A stretch of 64,000 bases of DNA from the NCBI GenBank assembly GCA_023150345.1, contig JAKLLB010000007.1, positions 1-64,000 of the forward strand, read 5' to 3'. The notes below the pieces were generated by a model, which was not told the origin of the DNA, did no database searches, and worked only from the letters and a program-made list of their open reading frames with translations. The position numbers and the translations under genes are program-made. Source of the DNA: Aquabacterium sp. GTDB taxonomy: Bacteria; Pseudomonadota; Gammaproteobacteria; Burkholderiales; Burkholderiaceae_C. Below are positions 1 to 9,937 of this stretch, one piece after another. The first letter of the stretch is position 1, and each line of letters begins with the position of its first letter.

Positions 1-1
1 T

Positions 2-310
2 TACGTCTCGCGCGCCAAGACCGGCGGCATCAAGGGTGCGCTCGGCCTGGCGGAGGACAAGGCAGAGGCCTCGATCGCCTGCCGCCAGGTGGGGCCGATC
101 TCGTTTCCGAAGCCGCTGCGACAGCAGGAAGAGGTGTTCAGCGAACGCATCAGCCTGGTCTTCAAGCGACTTCGCATCGTTCGCATGGTGGACGCCAGGC
201 GCAACGCGCTGGCCTACCTGACGTATTCGGACCGGCTGATCGACGGTTCGCCACAAAACGCGATCACGGCGGTGGCAGTGGACCGTGACACGCCCATACC
301 GGTGAAGTGA
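2..310 (+). CDS. creA: CreA family protein, 3' part
   Basis: The last 102 codons of a gene that begins before the window. The visible part contains [25 protein letters not shown] and [15 protein letters not shown], which match the conserved C-terminal half of CreA (DUF/PF05981), a small periplasmic protein. The N-terminal signal peptide expected for the family lies outside the window. The molecular role of CreA is not established; in E. coli it sits beside creBCD. Here it ends 25 bp before the convergent end of hrcA. Family identification is firm from the motifs; function is not inferred. Confidence 0.85.
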   Translation, partial: YVSRAKTGGIKGALGLAEDKAEASIACRQVGPISFPKPLRQQEEVFSERISLVFKRLRIVRMVDARRNALAYLTYSDRLIDGSPQNAITAVAVDRDTPIPVK

Positions 311-335
311 AGCTGCAGCGCCCCGCCGGCGCGAT

Positions 336-1376
336 CTACTTGACGGACAAGGCGTGCCCGACCAGTCGCGAGGTGATGTCCACGAGCTGGATCATGCGGT
401 CATAGGGCATGCGGGTCGGGCCGATCACGCCCAGCGTACCCACCACGCGGCCATCGACTTCATATGGGGCGGTCACCACCGAGAGCTCCTCGTGGGGCAC
501 GACGCCAGACTCGCCGCCGATGTAGATGCGCACGCCCTCGGCACGGCTCGAATTCTCGAGCAGCCTCATCAGCTCGGTCTTGCGCTCGAAGAGGTCGAAC
601 ATCTTGCGCAACGCGCCCATGTCGTTGCCGAAGTCTTGTACGCCCAGCAGGTTGCGCTCGCCCGACACCACCACCTGTTCGCCGGTGCGTTCGCCCAGCA
701 TGTCGCCATCGGCCCGCACCGCGGCCTTCATCAGCAGGCCGATCTCATCGCGCAGGCTGTCGACCTCGGTGCGCAGGCGCTCGCGCACGTCGTCCAGGCC
801 CAGCCCGGCGTACTGGCTGTTGAGCAGGGTCGTCGCCTCGACCAGCTCGCCCTGTGTGTAGTCGCGCGCCGTGAAGATCACCCGGTTCTGCACGTCGCCG
901 TCGCTGGACACCAGGATCACCAGCACCCGCCGCTCGGCCAGCCGCAGGAACTCGATCTGGTGGAACACCGCCGCCCGCCGCGGCGCCGTGACCACGCCAA
1001 CGAAGTGCGACAGGTTGGACAGCAGCTGTGCCGCCTGCGCAATGACACGTTGCGGCTGGTCGGGCTGCAACTGCTCGCGCACGCCCGCCATTTCGGGTGG
1101 TGGCTGATGGATATCCAGTGGGCGCGCGGTGAGCATGGTGTCGACGAACACGCGGTAGCCACGCGGCGTCGGGATGCGTCCGGCCGAGGTATGGGGGCTG
1201 GCGATCAAGCCGAGGTCTTCGAGGTCGGCCATCACGTTGCGTATGGTGGCCGGCGAGAGCTCCAGACCCGAGGCCCGGGAGAGCGTGCGCGAGCCCACCG
1301 GCTGACCGTCGGCGATGTAGCGCTCCACTAGCGCCTTGAGCAGGGTGCGGGCTCGCTCGTCCATGCCGGGGGCCAT
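336..1376 (-). CDS. hrcA: heat-inducible transcription repressor HrcA
   Basis: HrcA represses chaperone operons by binding the CIRCE inverted repeat; GroEL normally keeps it active. The N-terminus carries the winged-helix region ([46 protein letters not shown]), followed by the HrcA dimerisation/GAF-like domain and ending in RLVGHALS. Length is 346 aa from the ATG at 1376 or 342 aa from the in-frame ATG at 1364 (MDERAR); both fit the family and neither has a clear Shine-Dalgarno. It is divergent from nadK across about 90 bp. Its target is visible in this window: the CIRCE at 40224-40250 in front of groESL. No CIRCE is seen before hrcA itself. Confidence 0.95.
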   Translation of the reverse strand: MAPGMDERARTLLKALVERYIADGQPVGSRTLSRASGLELSPATIRNVMADLEDLGLIASPHTSAGRIPTPRGYRVFVDTMLTARPLDIHQPPPEMAGVREQLQPDQPQRVIAQAAQLLSNLSHFVGVVTAPRRAAVFHQIEFLRLAERRVLVILVSSDGDVQNRVIFTARDYTQGELVEATTLLNSQYAGLGLDDVRERLRTEVDSLRDEIGLLMKAAVRADGDMLGERTGEQVVVSGERNLLGVQDFGNDMGALRKMFDLFERKTELMRLLENSSRAEGVRIYIGGESGVVPHEELSVVTAPYEVDGRVVGTLGVIGPTRMPYDRMIQLVDITSRLVGHALSVK

Positions 1377-1464
1377 TGTACGAAGTCCGCTGCTGGCTCC
1401 ACGGTGCCACACGACACCGTCATGGGCGCTGTGGTTAAATCCGCTGCACTTCCTCCGCCCCCTC

Positions 1465-2340
1465 ATGGCCCGACGTTTTCACCACGCCGCGCTGGTCGGC
1501 AAGTACCAGGCCGACGGTATCCGACCGGTGCTGGAAGAGATCGCGCATTTTCTGGTGCGCCAGGGCCTCGAGGTCTCGTTCGAGAACCAGACGGCCATGG
1601 CCACCGGCGTGACCGACTTCGACGCCCTCGACTTCGACGCCATCGGTGCACGCTGCGACCTGGCCGTGGTCGTGGGCGGCGACGGAACCATGCTCGGTTT
1701 CGCGCGCGAAGTCGCACGCCACGGCCTGCCCCTGGTGGGTATCAACCAGGGGCGGCTGGGCTTCATCACCGACGTACCCATCGGCCAGTTCCGCGAGGCG
1801 CTGACGCCGATGATCGCCGGCGATTTCGAGGAAGAGCATCGCACCATGCTCGAGGGCGAAGTCTGGCGTGACGGGCACTGCATCTTCCAGGGCCTGTCGA
1901 TGAACGACGTGGTGGTCAACCGTGGCGCCACCGCCGGCATGGTGGAGCTGCGGGTGGACATCGGCCAGGAGTTCATGGCCAACATCCGCGCCGACGGCCT
2001 GATCCTGGCCTCGCCCACCGGCTCGACCGCCTATTCGTTGTCGGCCGGCGGGCCCATCCTGCACCCGGCAATCGCCGGATGGGTGATGGTTCCCATCGCG
2101 TCGCACACGCTGTCCAACCGCCCCATCGTGCTGCCAGACAGCGCCGAGGTGCGCATCACGGTGGTGGCCGGCCGCGATGCCTCGGTCAACTTCGACATGC
2201 AGCGCCTGGCCAGCCTGCTGCACGGCGACGAAATCCGCATGCAGCGTTCGGCGCACAAGGTGCGCTTCCTGCATCCGCGCGGCTGGAGCTACTACGCCAC
2301 CCTGCGGCGCAAGCTGCGCTGGTACGAGGGCGTGGTGTGA
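1465..2340 (+). CDS. nadK: NAD kinase
   Basis: Phosphorylates NAD to NADP in the cytoplasm. The 291-aa product shows the signature GGDGTMLG (diphosphate-binding GGDG), the NQGRLGF segment, the MNDVVVNRG loop and [16 protein letters not shown], all diagnostic of the PpnK/NadK family. The ATG at 1465 gives the usual N-terminus ([10 protein letters not shown]). It heads a forward group followed after 43 bp by recN. A TTAAAT -10-like hexamer lies at 1435-1440, 24 bp before the start, with ACGACA 18 bp further upstream; this is only a tentative promoter. Confidence 0.96.
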   Translation: MARRFHHAALVGKYQADGIRPVLEEIAHFLVRQGLEVSFENQTAMATGVTDFDALDFDAIGARCDLAVVVGGDGTMLGFAREVARHGLPLVGINQGRLGFITDVPIGQFREALTPMIAGDFEEEHRTMLEGEVWRDGHCIFQGLSMNDVVVNRGATAGMVELRVDIGQEFMANIRADGLILASPTGSTAYSLSAGGPILHPAIAGWVMVPIASHTLSNRPIVLPDSAEVRITVVAGRDASVNFDMQRLASLLHGDEIRMQRSAHKVRFLHPRGWSYYATLRRKLRWYEGVV

Positions 2341-2383
2341 GCCGACCGCCGCCGGCTCCAACCCCTGCCTGACCGCGCCCGCC

Positions 2384-4114
2384 ATGCTGCGCCGCCTGAT
2401 CCTGCGCGACTTCGCCATCGTGCCCAGCCTCGAGCTGGAGTTCCATCCGGGCTTCTCGGTGCTCACCGGCGAAACCGGCGCAGGCAAGTCCATCCTGGTC
2501 GATGCACTGCAGCTGGCCCTAGGCGGGCGCGGCGAAGCCGCTGTCGTGCGCGAGGGCGCGGCACGCACCGAGATCAGTGCCGAGTTCGATTGCCCGCAGG
2601 CCGCGCGGCCCTGGCTCGACGAAGCCGGTTTCGAGACCGCCGACAGCCTGCTGCTGCGCCGCAGCGTCGATGCACAGGGCAAGAGCCGGGCCTGGGTCAA
2701 TGGCAGTCCGGCCACGGTGGGGCAGTTGCGCGAACTGGCCGAGCATCTGCTCGACATCCACGGCCAGCATGCCTGGCAGGGCCTCACCCGGCCGGCCGCG
2801 GTGCGTGAGCTGCTCGATGCGCGTGCCGGCGTCGATGCCCGCGCACTGGCAGCAGCCCATAACCGGTGGCGCGCAGCGGCCGATGCGCTGGAGCACGCAC
2901 GCCATCGACACGACGAAGTCGCGCGCGAGCGTGAGCGCCTGGCCTGGCAGTTGGGTGAGATCGACACGCTGGCACCGGGCGACGACGAATGGCCGGGCCT
3001 GAACGCGGAGCACACGCGCCTGGCCCATGCCCAGGCGCTGATGGACGCGGCCCGCCAGGCCCTCGACGCGGTGAGCGAGCAGGACGGTTCGGCCGAGTCC
3101 GACGCCGCACTGGCGCTGCGACTGCTGCAGGACGTGGCCGGACACGATGCGCGGCTGCTGCCGGTGATCGATGGCCTGCAGGCGGTCGTGGCCCAGTTGT
3201 CCGACGCAGCCCATGCACTGAACAGCTACCTGGGCCGAGCCGAACTCGACCCGCAGCGGCTGGCCGAGCTCGACGCCCGGCTCGGCGCCTGGATGGGCCT
3301 GGCCCGGCGCTGGCGCTGCACGCCCGATGCCTTGCCGGCGTTGCGTGAACAGTGGCGCGAGGCGTTGCGCGCACTCGACGCCGCCACCGACACCGCTGCG
3401 CTGCAGGCCGAGCTCGACGCCGCTCACGCGCACTACCTCGCGCTGGCGCAGCAGGCCAGCGCCGCGCGTGCGCTGGCCGCCGCCGCGCTGGGAGCCGCGG
3501 TCACACAGGCCATGCAGTCACTGGGCATGGCCGGGGGCCGCTTCGAAGCGCTGTTGCTGCCGCTGGCACAACCGCAGTCGTGGGGCCTGGAGTCGGTGGA
3601 GTTCGCGGTGGCCGGGCATGCCGGCAGCACGCCGCGCCCGCTGGCCAAGGTGGCCTCGGGCGGCGAACTCTCGCGGCTGGCCCTGGCCATCGCCGTGACC
3701 ACATTGCACGACGACGGCGGCGCGGGCACGCTGATCTTCGACGAGATCGATGCCGGCATCGGCGGCACCGTGGGCGACACCGTCGGCGCCCTGATGAAGC
3801 AGCTCGGGCGTGGCCGCCAGGTCCTGGCCGTCACGCATCTCGCCCAGGTCGCGGCCTGCGCCGATCATCACTACGTCGTGGCCAAACTCACGCGGCAGGG
3901 TCACACGGCCAGTACCGTGGCGCCGGTGCACGGCGCCGATCGCGTCGCCGAGGTGGCCCGCATGCTCGGTGGCGAGCGCCTGGGTGACACCCGCCTGGCG
4001 CATGCCCAGGCCATGCTCGCCGGCACCGGGGCCCCTCTGGACGAGCCCGACGATCCCCCGGCCAGCCAGGGCGCGCGGCCGCGCCGGCGGACGCAGCGCG
4101 AGGGAATGCCATGA
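2384..4114 (+). CDS. recN: DNA repair protein RecN
   Basis: SMC-like ATPase acting early in recombinational repair of double-strand breaks. The 576-aa product starts [10 protein letters not shown] and has Walker A GETGAGKS near residue 30, a long Ala/Arg-rich coiled-coil middle, the ABC signature [11 protein letters not shown], Walker [13 protein letters not shown] and the H-loop TH. ATG 2384 is chosen because the family begins at exactly this L-L-I motif. It overlaps rapZ by 4 bp (ATGA), so the two are probably translationally coupled. No LexA box was recognised upstream by eye. Confidence 0.95.
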   Translation: MLRRLILRDFAIVPSLELEFHPGFSVLTGETGAGKSILVDALQLALGGRGEAAVVREGAARTEISAEFDCPQAARPWLDEAGFETADSLLLRRSVDAQGKSRAWVNGSPATVGQLRELAEHLLDIHGQHAWQGLTRPAAVRELLDARAGVDARALAAAHNRWRAAADALEHARHRHDEVARERERLAWQLGEIDTLAPGDDEWPGLNAEHTRLAHAQALMDAARQALDAVSEQDGSAESDAALALRLLQDVAGHDARLLPVIDGLQAVVAQLSDAAHALNSYLGRAELDPQRLAELDARLGAWMGLARRWRCTPDALPALREQWREALRALDAATDTAALQAELDAAHAHYLALAQQASAARALAAAALGAAVTQAMQSLGMAGGRFEALLLPLAQPQSWGLESVEFAVAGHAGSTPRPLAKVASGGELSRLALAIAVTTLHDDGGAGTLIFDEIDAGIGGTVGDTVGALMKQLGRGRQVLAVTHLAQVAACADHHYVVAKLTRQGHTASTVAPVHGADRVAEVARMLGGERLGDTRLAHAQAMLAGTGAPLDEPDDPPASQGARPRRRTQREGMP

Positions 4115-5028
4115 GTGGCGACTCCAGCACCACGACCGCTGCACCGATGGCCACGCCGACGAACCGCGAGCTGGTGCTCATCTCGGGCATCTCGGGCTCG
4201 GGCAAGTCGGTGGCGCTGCATGCACTGGAGGATGCGGGTTACTTCTGCGTCGACAACCTGCCACCCGAACTGCTGCGCGACTACATGCACCTGGAGCAGC
4301 CGCGCTACACCGAGCGCGTGGCCATCGCGGTGGATGTGCGCGCTGCACGCTCGTTGCCCGCGCTGGTGCCGCTGATCCACGAGCTTCGGCACGAAGGGGT
4401 CAACATCCGGCCGCTGTTCCTCGATGCCAGCACCGACACCCTGGTGCGGCGCTTTTCGGAGACCCGCCGGCCGCACCCGTTGAGCCAACCCGACGTGGCC
4501 GGCACCACGCAGCATGCGCTGATCGAGGCCATCGAACTGGAGCGGCTGCTGCTGGCCGAGTTGCGCGAAGTGTCCACGGTCGTCGACACCAGCACGCTGC
4601 GCGCCGCCGGCCTGCGTGCGCAGGTGCGCGACCTGGTGGCCGTGCCCCACCATCGGCTCACACTGGTGTTCGAGTCGTTCGCATTCAAGTATGGCGTGCC
4701 GCTCGATGCCGACTACGTGTTCGATGTGCGCATGCTTCCCAACCCGTACTACGTTCGCGAATTGCGGCCGCTGTCGGGTCGCGACGAGCCGGTGGCCCGC
4801 TACCTGTCGGAGCAACCCGAGGCAGCCGAGTTGCTGCAGCAGATCGAGGCCTTCCTGCGCCGCTGGCTACCGGCACTGGCCACCGATCAGCGGGCGTATG
4901 TCACGGTCGCGATCGGTTGCACCGGCGGGCAGCACCGATCGGTGTATATCGTGGAGCAATTGGGCCAGCGCTTTGCCGATGGCAGCGCCACCCTCACCCG
5001 CCACCGTGAACTGGATGCGATCGATTGA
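4111..5028 (+). CDS. rapZ: RNase adapter / nucleotide-binding protein RapZ
   Basis: P-loop protein of the RapZ/YvcJ family (305 aa). It shows Walker A GISGSGKS near residue 29, the conserved [12 protein letters not shown], a Walker-B-like segment, and the C-terminal domain with [19 protein letters not shown] and [11 protein letters not shown]. In enterics RapZ delivers the sRNA GlmZ to RNase E; in other bacteria it binds nucleotides and its role is less clear. In many betaproteobacteria rapZ sits beside hprK and PTS genes, which are not in this window; here it is coupled to recN (4-bp overlap). The next gene starts on a TTG inside its stop region. Confidence 0.93.
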   Translation: MSGDSSTTTAAPMATPTNRELVLISGISGSGKSVALHALEDAGYFCVDNLPPELLRDYMHLEQPRYTERVAIAVDVRAARSLPALVPLIHELRHEGVNIRPLFLDASTDTLVRRFSETRRPHPLSQPDVAGTTQHALIEAIELERLLLAELREVSTVVDTSTLRAAGLRAQVRDLVAVPHHRLTLVFESFAFKYGVPLDADYVFDVRMLPNPYYVRELRPLSGRDEPVARYLSEQPEAAELLQQIEAFLRRWLPALATDQRAYVTVAIGCTGGQHRSVYIVEQLGQRFADGSATLTRHRELDAID

Positions 5029-5657
5029 CCGAATCGGCCCCACCCTCGCGTGAATTGCCGCTGTTTCCCTTGCAGTCGGTGCTGTTTCCCGGCGGCCTGC
5101 TGAGCCTGAAGGTCTTCGAGGCACGCTACCTCGACCTGGTCAGCCGCTGTCTGCGCGAACGCACGCCCTTCGGCGTGGTCTGCCTGAACCAGGGCACCGA
5201 GGTTCGCCAGCCGGGTACGCCGGCCGAGCGCTTCGAGGCCGTGGGCACGCTGGCGCTGCTGGACGAAGTCGACGCCGAACAGGTGGGCATGCTGCGCGTG
5301 CGCTGCCTGGGCGGCCAGCGGTTTCGCGGCTCCGCCGCGGTGCGCGATGCCGACGGCCTGTGGCACACCGATGCCACGCTGATCGATGCCGATCCCGTGC
5401 TGGCGCCCACGCCGGAACTCACCGCCACCGTGGTTGCGCTGCACAACGCGGTCGCCGCCTTGCACGCGCAAGGCCAGCATCCGTTCGTGCAGCCCTATCA
5501 GTGGGACAACGCCGGCTGGGTGGCCAACCGCTGGTGCGAATTGCTGCCCATTCCGCTGGCGGCCAAGCAGAAGCTGATGGAACTGCAGCAGCCGATGGGT
5601 CGGCTGCAACTGGTGCACGACTACCTGCGCGGCAAGGGCGTGGTCGGGCCGGGCTGA
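5025..5657 (+). CDS. Lon N-terminal (substrate-binding) domain protein
   Basis: A 210-aa stand-alone LON domain (PF02190): [26 protein letters not shown] at the start, then FGVVCLNQG and a helical C-terminal half. It has no ATPase or protease domain, so it is not Lon itself. Such proteins are common next to mutY or rapZ in Burkholderiales and have no settled function. The best start is TTG 5025, overlapping the rapZ stop (TTGA), which implies coupling to rapZ. Its last 37 bp overlap the convergent 3' end of mutY. Confidence 0.85.
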   Translation: MTESAPPSRELPLFPLQSVLFPGGLLSLKVFEARYLDLVSRCLRERTPFGVVCLNQGTEVRQPGTPAERFEAVGTLALLDEVDAEQVGMLRVRCLGGQRFRGSAAVRDADGLWHTDATLIDADPVLAPTPELTATVVALHNAVAALHAQGQHPFVQPYQWDNAGWVANRWCELLPIPLAAKQKLMELQQPMGRLQLVHDYLRGKGVVGPG

Positions 5658-6817
5658 TCAGCGGGCTCCCCGTCGCGTGGCGCGGCTGGGCACGCTGCGA
5701 GATGCTCGCCGAGCAGCCGCCGCACGGGCGCCGGCAGGCCAGAGCCCAGCGCCTGCTGCGCGCTCATCCAGCGGCCCGCTGGTAGGCGATCTTCGAGCGC
5801 GGCGCGGCAGTGAACGTCCAGCCGTGCGGGCAGCACCCAGTGGTAGGGCTCCAGCCGCAGGTCGCGATGCGTGAGCACATGGGTGAACGGCGGCAGCGGC
5901 CGCAGCACGCCGGGGCCGGGCGCGGCCAGCGCCTGCACCTGCTTCGGGTCGTCGAACTGCGGCAGGCACCACAGACCGGCCCAGATGCCCTGGCGCGGGC
6001 GCTGCACCAGCCACACCGCGTCGCGGTGGGTGAGCAGCAGCAGTGCATGCTGCTGGGCGCGACGCACGAGCCGCCGCGACTTCACCGGATAGGCCTCGGG
6101 GCGTCCCTCGCGGTGCGCCGCGCAGCGAGCGGACCATGGGCACAGCGTACAACGTGGCGCGCGTGGCGTGCACACCGTTGCCCCGAGATCCATCAGGCCC
6201 TGCGTGTAGACCCCAATGTCATTGGGCGGCAGCAGGGTCCGGGCCTGCCGGTGCAAGGCCTGCACCGCAGTCGGCCGGGCCAGGTCATCGGCCACGCCCA
6301 GCGCGCGTGCCAGCACCCGCTTGACGTTGCCGTCCAGGATGGCCTCCCGCTGCCCGAAGCAAAACGCCGCAATGGCCGCCGCCGTGGAGGGGCCTATGCC
6401 TGGCAATCGCGCCAGCGCCGCCGCATCGCGCGGGAAGGTGCCGCCATGCTCATGCACCAGCACCTGGGCGCAGCGGTGCAAATGGCGCGCCCGACTGTAG
6501 TAGCCCAGCCCGCTCCACAGCGCCAGCACATCATCGAGCGCTGCGGCGGCCAGCGAGTCGAGGTCGGGGAATCGCTGCAGGAAGCGATCGTAATAGCCGA
6601 TGACCGTGGCCACCTGCGTCTGCTGCAGCATGATCTCCGACAGCCACACGCGGTAGGGCTCTCGGCTGTGCTGCCAGGGCAGGTCGTGCCGGCCGTGACT
6701 GCGCTGCCAGGCGACGAGTGACTCGCCCCAGCCACCATCGAGTGCCGACACCGGGGCGGTGCCGCTCGACCCACTGCGCGGCTCGGCGGACAGGTCGGGT
6801 CGCCCGCGCCCGCTCAC
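5621..6817 (-). CDS. mutY: A/G-specific adenine DNA glycosylase MutY
   Basis: Removes adenine mispaired with 8-oxoguanine. Visible are the helical domain with the catalytic Glu in SEIMLQQTQV, the helix-hairpin-helix LPGIGPSTAAAI, the catalytic Asp in LDGNVKRVL, the [4Fe-4S] ligands C-x6-C-x2-C-x5-C (CTPRAPRCTLCPWSARC), and a C-terminal NUDIX-like recognition domain. There is no suitable ATG. The GTG at 6817 overlaps the stop of the upstream GTPase gene (GTGA) and gives 398 aa. A second GTG at 6751 gives 376 aa and trims a non-conserved leader; either may be used. The gene is co-oriented with the dynamin-like gene and mutM. Confidence 0.94.
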   Translation of the reverse strand: MSGRGRPDLSAEPRSGSSGTAPVSALDGGWGESLVAWQRSHGRHDLPWQHSREPYRVWLSEIMLQQTQVATVIGYYDRFLQRFPDLDSLAAAALDDVLALWSGLGYYSRARHLHRCAQVLVHEHGGTFPRDAAALARLPGIGPSTAAAIAAFCFGQREAILDGNVKRVLARALGVADDLARPTAVQALHRQARTLLPPNDIGVYTQGLMDLGATVCTPRAPRCTLCPWSARCAAHREGRPEAYPVKSRRLVRRAQQHALLLLTHRDAVWLVQRPRQGIWAGLWCLPQFDDPKQVQALAAPGPGVLRPLPPFTHVLTHRDLRLEPYHWVLPARLDVHCRAALEDRLPAGRWMSAQQALGSGLPAPVRRLLGEHLAACPAAPRDGEPADQPGPTTPLPRR

Positions 6818-8808
6818 GCGGCGCCGCGTGAGGCCAGGCCGGCGCCGCGATGCACCAGCGACAGCCGTGGCGCGGGCTCCGGCGCATCGGAGCGCGGCGG
6901 GGATGCGGCCATGATGCGCAGCGCATCCACCGAGGCATCGATGCGTTCGCCGATCTGTGCGAGCCGATGATCCTGCGACTCGACTTCGGCGATGCGGTGC
7001 TCGAGCTCGCCTTCGGCCGACTGGATGCGCTGATACGCCTCGCGCCGATGGTGCAGGCTGCGACGGCGCTCGCGCAGCTGCGATTCGAGCTGCGACGCCG
7101 ATGTCTTGCTCCACAACTCCACTTCGGCCGCTGCGTTCTCGAATACCACGCGCAGCCGCGACAGCAGCACCTGGATAAACTGCGCCAGGAAGCCCGGCTC
7201 GGACAGCCGCCAGACCTTGGTGATGCCGAAGTAGCGACCGTAGCTGGACTCCACGCGCTGCAACTCACGGCGGTAGCTGTCCAGGCTGGGCCTGGGCGCC
7301 ATCGTCAAGGAGAAACCGAAGTCGGCATTGAGCTGCCGGTGGCTGGCGGCCAGCATCTGGTCGAGCTCGGCCAGGCTGTTCTCGGCCGCGTCCAGCAGGC
7401 CGCGCAGACGCTCGCCCAGCCGGGCGAAGGCACGACCGGCGCCGAGCTTGAAGAAGCTGGTCTCGCTGTCGGATTGCATCTGATTGACCTCGGTGCGCAC
7501 CCGATCGCTGCCCAGTTGCTGCAACACCTCGCGCAGCAGCCTGGCCTGCACCGCACGCAGCGCGGCCAGGCGTGGCATGCACTGCTCGAAGCTGCGGGCG
7601 TCGGCCTCGAATCGCCGCGTCACCATCTGCAGCTTGGCGCTGCTCTTGCCGCGCAGCGAGCGCAGGTCCAGGAGTTGCTCTGTCACCTGCCGCCGGCGGT
7701 CGCTCAGCCTGCGCCGGGCCGTCTGCTGCAGCACCAGCACGCCGTCCTCGACCATGCGGCCGATCACGGTGCTGCGCTGCGGCAGCAACTCGGTGGCCAG
7801 TGCGTGCTCGAGCGCCGGCAGACCCCCATCGGGCCCATCGTCGCCGGCCAGCCGGGTGACCAGCGCTTCACGCGCCGACAGCGGGAACACCCGCGCCAAC
7901 TGTATGCCCAGGGTTTCGGCCACCGAATCGCACTGGCGGCGCACCTGGGCCTGCACCTGGGCCGGTTCGAGCAGCGGATCATCGAGCGCATCGATCTTGT
8001 TCAGGGCCACGAAGCGCTCGAGCGAGCGGTCGCCCAGGTGGTCGCGCCAGATGGAGAGGTCGGACCGGGTGACACCGGTATCGGCCGCGAGCAGGAACAC
8101 GATGGCGTGCGCCGACGGCAACAGCCCGAGGGTGAGCTCCGGCTCAGCGCCGATGGCATTGAGGCCCGGCGTGTCGACGACGACCAAGCCCCGCTTGAGC
8201 AGCGGGTGCGGATAGTTGATGAGCGCATGGCGCCAGGCCGGTATCTCGACGTGGTCGTGCTCGTCCCGCGGGGGATTCTCGTCAGGGTGTTCGTCGTCCC
8301 ACAGGCCGAGCTCGCGGGCCTGGGCCACGGGCACCCGTTCGGTGCGGCGCACCTCCTCGAGCACGTTGGCCAGAGCGTCGGCGTCGCCCAGGGGCAGGTC
8401 GTGGTGCTGCCACAGTTCAGGGCGATCGCGCAGCATCGACACCGGCTGTCCCCCGCGACGCGTCGCGATCGGCAGCAGGGCCAGCCCTGGAGACTCCTCG
8501 GCGTCCCAGGCCAGTTCGACCGGGCACATGGTGGTGCGCCCCGGCGTGGCCGGCAGCACGCGGCGCCCGGTGTCGGCAAAGAACATCGCGTTGATCAACT
8601 CGGACTTGCCACGCGAGAACTCGGCCACGAATGCCAGCACCAACCGGTCCGAACCCAGCCGCTGGCGCAGGGCCAGCGCCAGGGCAGCCGCATCGCCATC
8701 GAGCAGGTCGTGGCCTGAAAGCTGGCCGGCGAACTGCTCGATGCGCCGGTCCAGGGCGCGCCGCCAGTCGGCCAGTGCGTCCAATTCGCGCGTCAGCTTG
8801 GTTGCCAT
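6814..8808 (-). CDS. dynamin-like GTPase family protein
   Basis: A 664-aa large GTPase. The G domain has P-loop FSRGKSELINAMF near residue 60, a switch region TPGRTTMCPVEL, DTPGLN (G3) and NKID (G4). It is followed by long helical stretches (REALVTRL; repeated Arg/Gln/Glu-rich coiled coil; SQLESQLRERRR and HHRREAYQRIQ near the end), as expected for the dynamin stalk. No membrane span is evident. Bacterial dynamin-like proteins remodel or protect membranes, but the role of this subfamily is unknown. ATG 8808 (MATKL) is the first start giving a plausible N-terminus. It lies between mutM and mutY and overlaps mutY (GTGA). Confidence 0.85.
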   Translation of the reverse strand: MATKLTRELDALADWRRALDRRIEQFAGQLSGHDLLDGDAAALALALRQRLGSDRLVLAFVAEFSRGKSELINAMFFADTGRRVLPATPGRTTMCPVELAWDAEESPGLALLPIATRRGGQPVSMLRDRPELWQHHDLPLGDADALANVLEEVRRTERVPVAQARELGLWDDEHPDENPPRDEHDHVEIPAWRHALINYPHPLLKRGLVVVDTPGLNAIGAEPELTLGLLPSAHAIVFLLAADTGVTRSDLSIWRDHLGDRSLERFVALNKIDALDDPLLEPAQVQAQVRRQCDSVAETLGIQLARVFPLSAREALVTRLAGDDGPDGGLPALEHALATELLPQRSTVIGRMVEDGVLVLQQTARRRLSDRRRQVTEQLLDLRSLRGKSSAKLQMVTRRFEADARSFEQCMPRLAALRAVQARLLREVLQQLGSDRVRTEVNQMQSDSETSFFKLGAGRAFARLGERLRGLLDAAENSLAELDQMLAASHRQLNADFGFSLTMAPRPSLDSYRRELQRVESSYGRYFGITKVWRLSEPGFLAQFIQVLLSRLRVVFENAAAEVELWSKTSASQLESQLRERRRSLHHRREAYQRIQSAEGELEHRIAEVESQDHRLAQIGERIDASVDALRIMAASPPRSDAPEPAPRLSLVHRGAGLASRGAA

Positions 8809-9003
8809 GGGTGTCGGGATTCCGGTGTTGCCAGCCAACGGCGGGGCGACGGCCCGCCGCGGGATCGGCCGGGCCATCGTAGCGCAAGGCATGCGCTGCC
8901 AGGTGTTGCCAGGCGTTCCAAGCCCCGGGGGGCGTGCAATACGCAACTGTTGATGTTGCTGCGCCACGGCGGTGCATGGCTCACGGTGCGGCCAACACGC
9001 GCC

Positions 9004-9039
9004 GGCGTGGTCAGCGCCGCTGGCGTGGTCAGCGCCGCT
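9004..9039. repeat. 18-bp tandem duplication at the mutM stop codon
   Basis: The unit GGCGTGGTCAGCGCCGCT occurs twice back to back (9004-9021 and 9022-9039), with GGC starting a third. On the minus strand the first-transcribed copy contains the last codons and TGA of mutM; the second copy repeats the stop context just after the gene. It is a local slippage duplication with no effect on the protein. Confidence 0.9.
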
Positions 9040-9856
9040 GGCAAACAGGACAAAAGTAGGTGGCGCGTTGTGCCTGCACGATACGACGCACGGCCGTGCC
9101 GCATCGCCGGCACGGCTGACCCTCGCGGCCATAGACCTGGGCCTCGGCCTGGAAGGCGCCGCTGGCGCCATGCGCATCGCGGAAATCGCGCAGGGTCGAG
9201 CCGCCGACCTCGATTGCGCGGGCCAGTGTGGTGCGCAAGGCGGCCAGCAGACGCTCGCACCGAGGCCGGCTCAGGCGATCGCAACGGGTGCGCGGGTCGA
9301 TGCCGGCTTTGAACAGCGCCTCGCTGACATAGATGTTGCCGGCGCCAACGACCACCTCCCCACCGAGCAGCGCCAGCTTGATCGCGGTGCGCCGGCGGCG
9401 CAGCGCCCGGTGCAGGGTCGTGGCGGTGAGCGCCGGATCGAACGGCTCGGGTCCCAGCCGTGCCAACAGCGGTGCGGCGGGCGGCACGTCCATGCCGGCG
9501 GACCACACCACCGCCCCGAAGCGCCGCGGGTCGGTCAGCCGCAAGGTGCCACGATCGGTGTCGAGCTCGACGTGATCGTGCGGACCGGCGGGCGGCGGCG
9601 AGGTGCTCCATCCCAGCGAACCCGACATGCCCAGGTGCCACAGCAGGCCGCCGGGTGCATGGCCTCCGTGCAGCGGCATCCACAGGTACTTGCCGCGCCG
9701 CTGAAGGTCGCCGATCGTCGCTCCGATCAGCGCCTGCGGCGCGCAGCCCAGCGGCCAGCGCAGCGGTTTGCCCAGTCGAACCGCCCGTACCCGTGCACCC
9801 CGCAGCCGCTCGGCCAGCGAGCGCCGCGTGACCTCGACTTCGGGCAGCTCGGGCAT
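9029..9856 (-). CDS. mutM: formamidopyrimidine-DNA glycosylase MutM
   Basis: Excises 8-oxoguanine and formamidopyrimidines and nicks abasic sites. The 275-aa protein starts MPELPEVEV (catalytic Pro2 and Glu3 after Met removal), has the conserved Lys in RRGKYLW, the H2TH region with ALFKAGIDP, and a C-terminal zinc finger CRRCG...CPVCQ. Start ATG 9856 is fixed by the catalytic N-terminus. With mutY 2.2 kb downstream on the same strand it forms the GO repair pair, with the dynamin-like gene between. It is divergent from the TPR gene at 9938. Confidence 0.96.
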   Translation of the reverse strand: MPELPEVEVTRRSLAERLRGARVRAVRLGKPLRWPLGCAPQALIGATIGDLQRRGKYLWMPLHGGHAPGGLLWHLGMSGSLGWSTSPPPAGPHDHVELDTDRGTLRLTDPRRFGAVVWSAGMDVPPAAPLLARLGPEPFDPALTATTLHRALRRRRTAIKLALLGGEVVVGAGNIYVSEALFKAGIDPRTRCDRLSRPRCERLLAALRTTLARAIEVGGSTLRDFRDAHGASGAFQAEAQVYGREGQPCRRCGTAVRRIVQAQRATYFCPVCQRR

Positions 9857-9937
9857 CGGGGGATTATGGGTGGCTCCCAGGAGCCTGTCGGGCTTTGGGA
9901 CGGCCTCCTAGAATCCGCGGGCCCCACTGGAGACGCA

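Noticed and set aside
354..1331. 325-codon open frame on the plus strand opposite hrcA
   Set aside because: It is antisense to clear HrcA motifs and its product is His/Arg/Ala-rich without any domain, typical of GC-rich shadow frames.
5025..5657. Truncated lon protease pseudogene
   Set aside because: The LON domain is complete, has its own coupled start and stop, and stand-alone LON-domain proteins are a known family.
6850..8718. 622-codon open frame opposite the dynamin-like gene
   Set aside because: The opposite strand has G1, G3 and G4 motifs; this frame gives a Gln/His/Arg-rich product with no recognisable domain.
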